This document shows, one piece after another, positions 1 to 6,023 of a DNA stretch of 8,741 bases. The notes beneath the pieces are model-generated. The model saw only the letters and a program-made list of their open reading frames with translations. It did not search any database and had not been told where the DNA came from. A program made the translations under genes and the position numbers. Source of the stretch: Spirochaetaceae bacterium (lineage in GTDB: Bacteria; Spirochaetota; Spirochaetia; PWKH01); contig PWNW01000165.1 in assembly GCA_003557605.1 (NCBI GenBank), positions 1 through 8,741 of the forward strand, read 5' to 3'. Every line of letters starts with the position of its first letter. The stretch's first letter is position 1.

Positions 1-405
1 ATGATTTCTGAGAAATGCCTCTACCGGGATTTCCATATACTGAGCGAAGGAACCGTCGAAATCAAATCCGATTGTCTGCAGACTGTCGCAGAGATTGGTG
101 TATCCCCGTAAGCATGAAATACAGGTACCGCAACCGATGGCCGGTGCTGTCTGCACACGGTCTCCGACCTGGAAGCCCTTCACACTGCTCCCGAGATCAA
201 CAATGGTCCCGACAGACTCATGTCCAATAATTCTTGGATATGCAATTTTGGGCGAACCGTATCGGTAAGTGCGCAAGTCTGTACCGCATATGGAAGCGGC
301 ATCAACCCGTATCACTGCACTTTGGGGATGGGCCTTCGGTGTCTCTTTTTCCTGCAGCGTCAGGGCGGGTTTACCGGAAATTTCTTCATATATTAGGGCC
401 TGCAT
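1..405 (-). CDS. Zinc-dependent medium-chain alcohol/polyol dehydrogenase, N-terminal part (runs off the left edge)
   Basis: The first 135 codons are visible; the nucleotide-binding half lies outside the window. The protein matches the GroES-like catalytic domain of the medium-chain dehydrogenase family (sorbitol, threonine and alcohol dehydrogenases). Cys40 in CGTD and His62-Glu63 in GHE are the expected catalytic zinc ligands. Cys92, Cys95, Cys98 and Cys106 form the four-cysteine structural zinc lobe. The ATG at 405-403 is supported by AGGAGA five bases upstream and by an N-terminus of normal length. Family members oxidise a secondary alcohol to a ketone with NAD(P), so in this context a polyol-to-ketose or sugar oxidation step is plausible. 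It lies downstream of the DeoR gene on the same strand but has its own promoter. Family assignment is firm; substrate is unknown. Confidence 0.9.
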   Translation of the reverse strand, partial: MQALIYEEISGKPALTLQEKETPKAHPQSAVIRVDAASICGTDLRTYRYGSPKIAYPRIIGHESVGTIVDLGSSVKGFQVGDRVQTAPAIGCGTCISCLRGYTNLCDSLQTIGFDFDGSFAQYMEIPVEAFLRNH

Positions 406-444
406 GAGCCTCTCCTGATATGGCAATGTTAGAAATATAACATA

Positions 445-473
445 ATCATAGTTTAGATGAGCGAGTATGTCAA
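445..473 (-). promoter_or_regulatory. Sigma-70 promoter of the dehydrogenase gene
   Basis: On the minus strand the -35 box is a perfect TTGACA (473-468). A 17-base spacer follows, then TATGAT (450-445), five of six matches to TATAAT. Initiation would fall near 438, giving a leader of about 33 bases before the ATG at 405 that carries the AGGAGA ribosome site. This is one of the clearest promoters in the window and shows that the dehydrogenase can be transcribed independently of the regulator upstream. Confidence 0.75.
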
Positions 474-481
474 TTAAATTC

Positions 482-528
482 ACATATTATTCGAAATTTC
501 ACATTATCCGAAAATGTATGCAATACAT
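482..528 (-). promoter_or_regulatory. Repeats and palindrome upstream of the dehydrogenase promoter (candidate operator or activator sites)
   Basis: Immediately upstream of the -35 box, the minus strand carries two copies of TTTCGRATAAT (513-503 and 496-486), 17 bases apart and differing at one base. Farther upstream is a perfect 6-3-6 palindrome, ATGTAT-GCA-ATACAT (514-528). Position and symmetry suggest regulator binding, perhaps by the neighbouring DeoR protein or a carbon-catabolite regulator. No match to a named operator consensus is claimed. Confidence 0.35.
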
Positions 529-587
529 GCAGAAGGTTTGAATTAATTTTTGTTTTGTAAGTAATTAAAAAAATACTTATGCTGCTT

Positions 588-1403
588 TTAAGGAAGCTGC
601 GCAACTATGAGTTGGACTCCTCTGGATATGACGGCATCGTGAAGTGTTTCGTCCACCTTGGTGTCTGTGATAATTATATCAAAATCTTCCAGGTTTGCAA
701 AATGGGTGCTGGCAATCTTGCCGAATTTTGAAGAATCCACCAGCAGGATGCTTGTCTTGCTTGACTGAAGAGCGATTTGCTTTGTTCCTGACTCATATGA
801 TTTAGGGCAGGTGATGCCGAGATCAGGGTGAATTCCGCCTGCAGAGATAAACACCTTTGAAGCACGGGTGTATTTTACAAATTCTGAAGGATATGGGTTT
901 TCAAACATTACGGTTTCAGCATGGAAGTATCCGCCGTAGCTGATCAGCCTGCAGTTGGGTTTCTTGCTGAGTTCGACCAGTACATTGAGGGACCAGCAGA
1001 TCGCTGTGAACGGGAAATTATTGTCAATTTCCCTGCAGAGATATGACATGGTTGTTCCTGAATCTATCATCACTGTCTCATCAGGCTCAATGAGGGTTGC
1101 AGCCTTTTTTGCGATGGCAGTTTTTTCTTCCTTGTTTTTGACAATCTGCTGGTTGAACAGATAGTTTGATCCGTAATACTGCTGCGGCTTCTGTTCTCCC
1201 GCGAGCTGCGGATCGTATTCGGGATTAAATACTGCACCGCCATGAATAAAGCGGACAATCTTCCGAGATTCCAGGATATAGAGATCTCTTCGTACCGTCA
1301 TCTCAGATACATTGAATTTATTGGAAAGCTCCTTGATTGAACAGGCATTGTTCAGCTTCAAAAAGAGAGCCATCTCCTGAATTCTTTTATCCCGTTTTAA
1401 CAT
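588..1403 (-). CDS. DeoR/GlpR-family transcriptional regulator
   Basis: A full-length 271-residue DeoR-family protein. The N-terminal winged helix-turn-helix spans about residues 5-57. It includes SIKELSNKFNVSEMTVRRDL (22-41), the family recognition-helix signature, and an IHGGA wing motif. The C-terminal DeoRC sensor domain, a phosphosugar-isomerase-like fold, shows IDSGTT (113-118), LLVDSSKFGK (220-229) and an IITDT segment (244-248). Such proteins usually repress sugar-catabolism genes and release DNA on binding a phosphorylated intermediate. The gene is divergent from the aldolase across a 303-bp control region, so it is the obvious candidate regulator of the locus. An ATG (1403) directly follows an in-frame GTG (1406); both lie within range of AGGA at 1416-1413, and I prefer the ATG. 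Family firm; ligand unknown. Confidence 0.93.
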   Translation of the reverse strand: MLKRDKRIQEMALFLKLNNACSIKELSNKFNVSEMTVRRDLYILESRKIVRFIHGGAVFNPEYDPQLAGEQKPQQYYGSNYLFNQQIVKNKEEKTAIAKKAATLIEPDETVMIDSGTTMSYLCREIDNNFPFTAICWSLNVLVELSKKPNCRLISYGGYFHAETVMFENPYPSEFVKYTRASKVFISAGGIHPDLGITCPKSYESGTKQIALQSSKTSILLVDSSKFGKIASTHFANLEDFDIIITDTKVDETLHDAVISRGVQLIVAQLP

Positions 1404-1450
1404 CACCGCATATCCTGTGCATGATTTGATTTTTCCAAACTGCCTAATAC

Positions 1451-1480
1451 ATTATTCACACAACAATGAATATATGTCAA
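1451..1480 (-). promoter_or_regulatory. Probable promoter of the DeoR-family gene
   Basis: On the minus strand, TTGACA (1480-1475) is followed after 18 bases by AATAAT (1456-1451). Initiation would be near 1444, about 40 bases before the ATG. The -10 box lies inside the motif GAATAATGTATTA (1457-1445). An inverted copy of its 11-base core occurs at 1564-1574, so the regulator may control its own promoter there. The -10 lacks the first consensus T, which lowers certainty. Confidence 0.5.
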
Positions 1481-1563
1481 CATTCTCCCATCAGAGTCTT
1501 GAAAATGTTTTTCCCGATGGTCAAAAGCATGCCGAAAATTGAAGTCAGGCAAGGAAAATATTG

Positions 1564-1575
1564 ATAATGTATTAT
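1564..1575. promoter_or_regulatory. Palindromic candidate operator in the divergent control region
   Basis: ATAAT-GT-ATTAT is a perfect 5-2-5 palindrome. Its first 11 bases recur in inverted orientation at 1445-1455, over the deoR -10 box, about 108 bases away. Paired sites flanking the divergent region would suit looping or dual repression by the DeoR-family protein. This is inference from symmetry; AT-rich DNA produces some such matches by chance. Confidence 0.3.
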
Positions 1576-1646
1576 AGATAAATTAATTACAAGGTATCTG
1601 ATTCTGCAGCAGTAAAGTGTTTAAGTTATAACAATATGTAAATGTC

Positions 1647-1673
1647 TTGACAAATGCGTTAATTAGGTAAAAT
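1647..1673 (+). promoter_or_regulatory. Probable promoter of the aldolase-kinase operon
   Basis: A perfect TTGACA (1647-1652) is followed by TAAAAT (1668-1673), five of six matches, with a short 15-base spacer. Transcription would start near 1680. A GTG start at 1674 would then lie upstream of the transcript start, which supports the ATG at 1707 as the real aldolase start. The short spacer would make the promoter weak or dependent on an activator. Confidence 0.5.
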
Positions 1674-1694
1674 GTGAAACAAGTAACAGAGCAA

Positions 1695-1700
1695 GTGAGG
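1695..1700 (+). promoter_or_regulatory. Ribosome binding site deciding the aldolase start
   Basis: AAGTGAGG, resembling AAGGAGG, ends at 1700, six bases before the ATG at 1707. The upstream in-frame GTG at 1674 has no such site and overlaps the putative -10 region. Confidence 0.6.
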
Positions 1701-1706
1701 TTGCCT

Positions 1707-2621
1707 ATGAATTCTGCTGAGCTGATGAGTCGTGTCCATAGTCTTGGGTATGCAGTCCCTTCATTCAACATACCCTATATCCCCATGATGGAGCCAATTG
1801 TCCGTGCGGTGGAGGATGAGGACTCCGTTTCGATGATAGCCGTAGCGAGGGTGGAATGGATGAAGTTTTCAAGCGGGGGTGTCGAACCTATTTACCGTGA
1901 ATTTATAAAGCATTCAGACCGCCGTCGAACATTTCTGCATCTTGATCATGTTCCAGTGATTGATGAGGACGACAAACCGGTAAATTTTGAGGAAATCCTG
2001 GCAGAGGCATTGGATTTAGGATACCAGTCTGTCATGGTGGACGGCTCAAGGCTGTCATTTGAGGAAAATATCAGGGAAACAGCAAAAATTACCGAAATGG
2101 CCTATGTGAAGCATATCCCGGTGGAGGCTGAACTGGGAAAAGTTATGGGCCATGAATCCGGTCCGATTATGTCCTATGAAGAAATACTGAAAACAAGAAC
2201 AGGGTTTACCGATCCCCAGGAAGCCCGGATGTTTGTAGAAAAGACAGGGTGTGACTGGCTTTCTGTTGCATGCGGAAACATCCATGGCGGGGTATCAGAT
2301 CTGCTGAGGTACCAGAAAAAACCAGCCGCACGTCTTGATATCGAACACATCTCCATACTCCGAAAGGCTGCCGGGGTTCCGCTGGTGCTTCACGGCGGCA
2401 GCGGTGTTGCTGCGGAAATTCTCAAGGACGCAGTAAATTCAGGAATTTCCAAGGTGAATGTCGGCACGGATCTCAGACAGGTTTATGAGGAAAGCAGAAA
2501 AACTGATTCTGTTGAACACGCTCAGCAGCGGGTGTATGATCGTACCCGTGAGATGCTGAGAACATATTTCGGCATAACCGGTCTCTACAGCCGACTGGTG
2601 CAGCAGGAGGGCCCCGCATGA
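1707..2621 (+). CDS. Class II (zinc-dependent) ketose-bisphosphate-type aldolase
   Basis: A 304-residue aldolase of the FbaA/GatY/KbaY/IolJ superfamily, the usual length for short class II aldolases. Visible landmarks: GYAVPSFN near the N-terminus, LDH (79-81) with the catalytic Asp80 and zinc ligand His81, VMVDGS (109-114), VEAELG (139-144), the IHGG zinc histidine (His193), LHGGSG with zinc ligand His229, and KVNVGTD (249-255) of the phosphate-binding loop. These enzymes reversibly cleave a ketose phosphate to dihydroxyacetone phosphate plus an aldehyde. The ATG at 1707 is chosen for its ribosome site and because its N-terminus fits the family. The stop overlaps the kinase start as ATGA, so the two are probably translationally coupled. 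The residue deciding sugar specificity cannot be judged; fructose, tagatose, a ketose 1-phosphate or an inositol-derived substrate are all possible. Confidence 0.92.
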   Translation: MNSAELMSRVHSLGYAVPSFNIPYIPMMEPIVRAVEDEDSVSMIAVARVEWMKFSSGGVEPIYREFIKHSDRRRTFLHLDHVPVIDEDDKPVNFEEILAEALDLGYQSVMVDGSRLSFEENIRETAKITEMAYVKHIPVEAELGKVMGHESGPIMSYEEILKTRTGFTDPQEARMFVEKTGCDWLSVACGNIHGGVSDLLRYQKKPAARLDIEHISILRKAAGVPLVLHGGSGVAAEILKDAVNSGISKVNVGTDLRQVYEESRKTDSVEHAQQRVYDRTREMLRTYFGITGLYSRLVQQEGPA

Positions 2622-3898
2622 GTTTTGTCGGGATTGATGCCGGGACAACGGGATGCAAGGTTCTGGTTTTTTCGGAGAACGGAACAGTCCTCTCTCAGGC
2701 ATATACCGAGTACCAGATTCAACGCAGTCAACCAGGGCGGGCAGAGCTTGACAGCACCAGGGTATGGGAGCAGATTGCTTCCTGCATATATCAGGCAGCA
2801 GTGCGCGTTCCTCCTGAGGACCCGCCTGAGGCGGCAGCGGTTGTTTCTCTGGGAGAGGCTTTTGTTCCAGTGACAAAGGACCGAGAGATTCTCGGCCCCT
2901 CACTGCTTAATGTTGACGTCCGGGGCAATGAGTACCTGCAGGAGCTTGAGGAAAGGCTTTCCTCTCATGAACTGTTTTCCATTAACGGAAATGCCTGGGG
3001 CGAGCAGTACGGAGCAACCAAGCTGATGTGGCTGCGTGACAGAGAGCCGGAGCTCTATGATCGGACAGACTGGTTTCTCAACTGGTCAGGGTTTATTTCC
3101 TTCATGCTTGGTGCGGAACCATATGCAGACAGGACCCTTGCCAACAGGTCGCTTCTGTTTGATATACACCAGCAGCAGTGGTCTGATACCCTGCTGAGAC
3201 TCTGCGGTCTTGACAAGGGTAAGCTTCCTCCCATTGCTCCTTCGGGAATTCAAATCGGAGAAGTTTCTCAGGAGGCTTCTCGGAGAACAGGTCTTCCGAA
3301 GGGCACTGCAATTGCCGCCGGAGCCCATGATCAGTGTGCCAGTGCTTTAGGGTGCGGTGTTATCAGATCCGGTGAGGCATTTTACGGGTTAGGCACCTTT
3401 CCCTGCATTGTTCCGGTGTTTGGAGAGCTGAAGCATCCTGAGAAACTCATGTCTCTCGGACTGAACATTGAACATCATGCTGCAGATGACCTGTTTGTGA
3501 GTTTCCTCTACCATATGGGAGGTGAAATTGTCCGGTGGTATCGTGATCTGGAACCAAGCAGAGACATCAGTTCCATCCTTGAAGAATCCCGGAAGGGACC
3601 AAGCGGGCTGCTGATGCTTCCCTACCTGACCCCAATGGGGCCTCCTGACTTCATTTCTGATCAGTCCGGAATGCTTCTGGGTATGACAGTTCATACAACC
3701 CGATCTGATATACTCAAGGCGGTAATTGAGGCAAATGCCATGGCCCTGCTTGAAGTGTTTGAGAAACTGCCGGAGGCAGGAATTGATGTTCATTCCCTTC
3801 GAACTGCAGGCGGGGGAAGTCGATCGGACATTACCATGCAGATCTGCAGCAGCATCCTCGGTAAACCTTTGGAACGCCCCAATGTTACTGAATCATGA
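2618..3898 (+). CDS. FGGY-family carbohydrate kinase, N-terminal 426 residues, cut short by an in-frame TGA
   Basis: A xylulokinase/glycerol-kinase superfamily protein that phosphorylates a sugar or ketose with ATP. The N-terminal phosphate motif GIDAGTTGCKVLVF is at 5-18. GAHDQ (235-239) holds the presumed catalytic base Asp238. AGGGSRSD (397-404) is the FGGY nucleotide-binding motif. FGGY kinases run about 490-510 residues, but this frame stops at 426 after NVTES. The same frame continues immediately with AMGAGLLSAAAAG, so the normal E-x-G-A-x-G-A element has TGA where Gly is expected. GGA to TGA is a single-base change. The truncated product would lack the last 72 or so residues of the ATP domain and is probably inactive unless read through. 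The ATG overlaps the aldolase stop, with AGGAGG seven bases upstream. TGA is used normally as a stop in the aldolase and oxidoreductase genes. Confidence 0.88.
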   Translation: MSFVGIDAGTTGCKVLVFSENGTVLSQAYTEYQIQRSQPGRAELDSTRVWEQIASCIYQAAVRVPPEDPPEAAAVVSLGEAFVPVTKDREILGPSLLNVDVRGNEYLQELEERLSSHELFSINGNAWGEQYGATKLMWLRDREPELYDRTDWFLNWSGFISFMLGAEPYADRTLANRSLLFDIHQQQWSDTLLRLCGLDKGKLPPIAPSGIQIGEVSQEASRRTGLPKGTAIAAGAHDQCASALGCGVIRSGEAFYGLGTFPCIVPVFGELKHPEKLMSLGLNIEHHAADDLFVSFLYHMGGEIVRWYRDLEPSRDISSILEESRKGPSGLLMLPYLTPMGPPDFISDQSGMLLGMTVHTTRSDILKAVIEANAMALLEVFEKLPEAGIDVHSLRTAGGGSRSDITMQICSSILGKPLERPNVTES

Positions 3899-4117
3899 GC
3901 AATGGGAGCAGGTCTTCTTAGCGCTGCAGCAGCGGGAGCCTTCAATTCTCTTGAAGAGGCGGCAGAGCAGATGCTTACGGTGGAAAAGGTCTTTGAGCCT
4001 GAAGAAGCGGACCATCGAACCTATATGGATTTTTTCCAACGATATAAAGAGCTCAAACGCCTGACGGCAGATTTCAATAGAGAATTTACTCGGTTTGCGC
4101 GCAGAGGGTTTTGTTGA
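3899..4117 (+). pseudogene. C-terminal remainder of the FGGY kinase, in frame after the TGA
   Basis: This stretch encodes AMGAGLLSAAAAGAFNSLEE followed by VEKVFEPEE and YMDFFQRYKELKRL, the typical end of an FGGY kinase (helical ATP-domain tail ending in a YxxYxxL-like helix). It is in the same frame as the upstream part, with no insertion or deletion. Read through the TGA, the protein totals 499 residues, the normal family length. The first ATG (3902) has no Shine-Dalgarno site, so independent translation is unlikely. Reading frame and composition are intact, so the lesion is recent, a sequencing error, or a recoded codon. The whole gene is best regarded as 2618-4117 with one nonsense codon. 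Confidence 0.85.
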
Positions 4118-4142
4118 CAGCTGAATGGTACTACGTTACAAT
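4114..4142 (+). promoter_or_regulatory. Internal sigma-70 promoter for the isomerase-oxidoreductase pair
   Basis: A perfect TTGACA (4114-4119) overlaps the kinase stop codon. A 17-base spacer follows, then TACAAT (4137-4142), five of six matches. Initiation near 4149 leaves a leader of about 65 bases before the isomerase ATG. Spacing and boxes are close to ideal, so the downstream genes can be expressed even if the kinase message is disturbed. Confidence 0.75.
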
Positions 4143-4161
4143 CATTTCATATTTCGTGATC

Positions 4162-4192
4162 AAATACACACAGAATGAGAAAAAGTGTATTT
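4162..4192 (+). promoter_or_regulatory. Inverted repeat in the isomerase leader (candidate operator or weak hairpin)
   Basis: AAATACAC (4162-4169) is perfectly complementary to GTGTATTT (4185-4192) across a 15-base A-rich spacer, followed by more T residues. It starts about 13 bases after the predicted transcription start and ends a few bases before the Shine-Dalgarno site. It could be a downstream operator, or an AT-rich hairpin modulating translation or causing partial termination. Confidence 0.4.
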
Positions 4193-4204
4193 TTTACCAA
4201 AAAT

Positions 4205-4209
4205 GGAGA
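4205..4209 (+). promoter_or_regulatory. Ribosome binding site deciding the isomerase start
   Basis: GGAGA sits five bases before the ATG at 4215. Upstream in-frame GTG (4185) and ATG (4203) lack a comparable site and would add residues before the conserved MRIAVINE start. Confidence 0.65.
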
Positions 4210-4214
4210 AAATT

Positions 4215-4844
4215 ATGAGAATTGCTGTGATTAATGAAACGAGTGCTGGGGATAAGAATGCAGATATTCTAGCCGCCTTAGAAGGAAGCGGCCACGAAGT
4301 CATAAATGTTGGTATGCAGAAAACTGGAGCTGATCCGGAACTGAGCTACATTCATACAGGATTTCTCACAGGCCTGCTGATACATACCGGAAGGGCTGAT
4401 TTTGTTGTTGGAGGCTGCGGCACCGGGCAGGGATATATGAGCTCTGCAAGCCAGTATCCCAATGTTTTCTGCGGCCATATCATGACTCCCATGGATGCAT
4501 GGCTTTTTGCACAGATAAACGGGGGTAACTGCATCTCTCTGGCCCTTGCCCAGAACTACGGCTGGGCCGGAAATGAAAATCTGAAATTTATCTTTGAGCG
4601 GCTTTTCAGTGTTGAAATCGGCGGCGGATATCCTCCCCACAGAAAAGAGCCCCAGAGACAGTATCGAGAACAGCTGGTTACGGTTTCAAGAGCAGCTCAT
4701 AAACCATTTGCAGATATTGCAGCAGAGCTTCCTCGAGATATGGTGCGGGAATCCTTGACGTATCCCGGGGTGACAGATCTTCTTGATGTCAGCTCTCTTG
4801 CTGATGCAGGACTGGTAGAAATCATTAACGAAATTTTGTCGTAA
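4215..4844 (+). CDS. RpiB/LacA/LacB-family sugar-phosphate isomerase
   Basis: A 209-residue protein starting MRIAVINETSAGDKNADIL, a Rossmann-like beginning with the loop typical of this family. VVGGCGTGQG (64-73) contains the CGTG element whose cysteine (Cys68) corresponds to the catalytic Cys of RpiB. INGGNCISLA (101-110) matches the second conserved segment of the fold. Members interconvert aldose and ketose phosphates (ribose/ribulose 5-phosphate, galactose/tagatose 6-phosphate, tetrulose phosphates). At 209 residues it is clearly longer than classical RpiB (about 150); the extra 60 or so residues are at the C-terminus, marking a distinct subgroup found in sugar operons. It is first in the unit driven by the promoter at 4114-4142 and lies 19 bases before the oxidoreductase. 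Start chosen by the Shine-Dalgarno site. Substrate unknown. Confidence 0.87.
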   Translation: MRIAVINETSAGDKNADILAALEGSGHEVINVGMQKTGADPELSYIHTGFLTGLLIHTGRADFVVGGCGTGQGYMSSASQYPNVFCGHIMTPMDAWLFAQINGGNCISLALAQNYGWAGNENLKFIFERLFSVEIGGGYPPHRKEPQRQYREQLVTVSRAAHKPFADIAAELPRDMVRESLTYPGVTDLLDVSSLADAGLVEIINEILS

Positions 4845-4863
4845 GCATTATAGGGAGGAGAAG

Positions 4864-5841
4864 ATGAGTAACAAAAGTCTAGGTATTGCGTTTATCGGTG
4901 CGGGGGAAATCTCCATTCTCCACGGCAGAGCAGTGAGAGAGATTCCTGATGCACATCTGGTAGGGCTCTGGAACCGAACAGAGTCACGGGCAATTGAGCG
5001 TGCCGAGGAAGAGGGATGCCGGAGGTTTGCAACACCTGAGGAGCTGGTAAATGATCCTGAAGTGGATGCAGTAATCATCTGTACAAACTTGGAAACACAT
5101 CTGGAGTATGCAGAGCTTGCCATGAAGGCCGGTAAGGATGTGCTTGTTGAAAAACCGTTGTGCGGTACAGTGGCTGAAGTGGAGCAGATGAAGAAGACAG
5201 CACTTGAAACGGGAAAAATCTGCATGCCGGGGCACAATATGATACATGAGGCAAGCCTGCAACGAGCAAAGAAGCTGATTGAAAACGGCGACCTGGGAAA
5301 CGTTGTTTCCTGCTATGTGCTGTATAATATCTACCATGATGAACAGCGTGCATCAACGCTGCCAGGGGTTGTCAGGCAGCTGCTTACACATCACCTGTAC
5401 ACGCTGATGTATCTGGTTGGACGGCCGGTCAGGGCACAGGCTTTCAAGACAACAAGAAATCATCTGCAGCCCGACCATGAAGACCTTACCATGGTCAATC
5501 TTGAGCTGGAAAGCGGGGCGTTAGGGCATCTGTGCGCAAGCTTTGCTGCGGATGATCTCTCCCCTGGACCTTGGACATTTACCGTGAAGGTGATCGGATC
5601 TGCCGGAACAACGCACTATACCTATAATGACTGGGTTGAAGTGAAAAAAGGAATTTCCCATTCCCATACCTATACTGCGTACCAGGATACCATAACCAAT
5701 GAGGTGAGGCAGTTTGTAGAACTGTGCAGAGCCCGCGAAGGCGAGCCGAGCTCTACTCTTGATGATGCTGTATGGGCCCAGAAATCCCTTGAGGCGATCG
5801 AGAAATCGATTGCAGAAGGGATTACAGCGGACATCAAATGA
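4864..5841 (+). CDS. Gfo/Idh/MocA-family NAD(P)-dependent oxidoreductase
   Basis: A 325-residue protein, normal family length. The N-terminal Rossmann domain opens GIAFIGAGEISILHGRA (7-23), with the GxG dinucleotide loop at 12-14. VEKPLC (95-100) is the family EKP motif, whose Lys97 is the usual catalytic lysine. The C-terminal domain begins near 125. LLTHHLYTLMYLVGRP (173-188) aligns with the segment holding the usual catalytic His (His177), but the Asp normally four residues earlier appears to be Leu173. By-eye alignment makes that last point tentative. The family oxidises or reduces sugars, inositols and sugar derivatives. A very strong site, GGGAGGAG (4853-4860), precedes the ATG, 19 bases after the isomerase stop, so the two are co-transcribed. 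The message ends at the terminator at 5963-6023. Substrate unknown. Confidence 0.9.
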   Translation: MSNKSLGIAFIGAGEISILHGRAVREIPDAHLVGLWNRTESRAIERAEEEGCRRFATPEELVNDPEVDAVIICTNLETHLEYAELAMKAGKDVLVEKPLCGTVAEVEQMKKTALETGKICMPGHNMIHEASLQRAKKLIENGDLGNVVSCYVLYNIYHDEQRASTLPGVVRQLLTHHLYTLMYLVGRPVRAQAFKTTRNHLQPDHEDLTMVNLELESGALGHLCASFAADDLSPGPWTFTVKVIGSAGTTHYTYNDWVEVKKGISHSHTYTAYQDTITNEVRQFVELCRAREGEPSSTLDDAVWAQKSLEAIEKSIAEGITADIK

Positions 5842-5860
5842 GGGACGTGTATTAGAAGTG

Positions 5861-5875
5861 TTGTTATTGTAACAA
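5861..5875. promoter_or_regulatory. Perfect 15-bp palindrome after the oxidoreductase
   Basis: TTGTTA-TTG-TAACAA has the same 6-3-6 geometry as the palindrome at 514-528. It lies 20 bases past the oxidoreductase stop, before the terminator. It resembles a small dimeric-regulator site, but no promoter is evident beside it. Confidence 0.25.
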
Positions 5876-5962
5876 ATTTACCAATGTCGAGGAGCGGAGA
5901 TGACATAATATAACGTTTTTTCACACAATAACTCCCTTCGTCTTGTATAGAAAATTTTATAC

Positions 5963-6023
5963 ATTCCGGTTCAGTCAGCAGAATTCAGCGGAATTTCTTC
6001 GGCTGAACCGGAATTTTTTTATT
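5963..6023 (+). terminator. Rho-independent terminator of the isomerase-oxidoreductase operon
   Basis: ATTCCGGTTCAG (5963-5974) is perfectly complementary to CTGAACCGGAAT (6003-6014), a 12-bp stem followed by seven T residues (6014-6020). The 28-base loop can form a further small AT-rich stem (GAATTC with GAATTT). Position 120 bases after the oxidoreductase stop and orientation fit the end of that transcript. A TGTATA/TATACA inverted repeat (5944-5963) abuts it. Confidence 0.85.

Noticed and set aside
15..230. 71-residue plus-strand open frame
   Set aside because: It is antisense to the dehydrogenase, whose zinc-binding residues are intact on the minus strand.
558..579. Terminator for the deoR gene from TAAGTA/TACTTA with a T-run
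   Set aside because: The stem is only six AT-rich pairs and the T-run lies in the loop rather than after the stem, so it is not a convincing terminator.
1674..1706. GTG start adding 11 residues to the aldolase
   Set aside because: It overlaps the predicted -10 box and lacks a ribosome site; ATG 1707 fits both the family and the GTGAGG site.
2439..2903. 154-residue open frame on the minus strand across the aldolase-kinase junction
   Set aside because: It is antisense to two clear family genes and shows low-complexity, non-family protein sequence.
3896..3940. Selenocysteine insertion at the kinase TGA, with AGGTCT downstream resembling a bacterial SECIS loop
   Set aside because: The flanking bases give only a weak, wobble-rich stem, AGGTCT is too close to the TGA, and the family has Gly rather than Cys at this position.
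2618..4117. Whole-genome reassignment of TGA to glycine
   Set aside because: TGA ends the aldolase, the oxidoreductase and the kinase remainder at sensible places, so TGA is a normal stop here.
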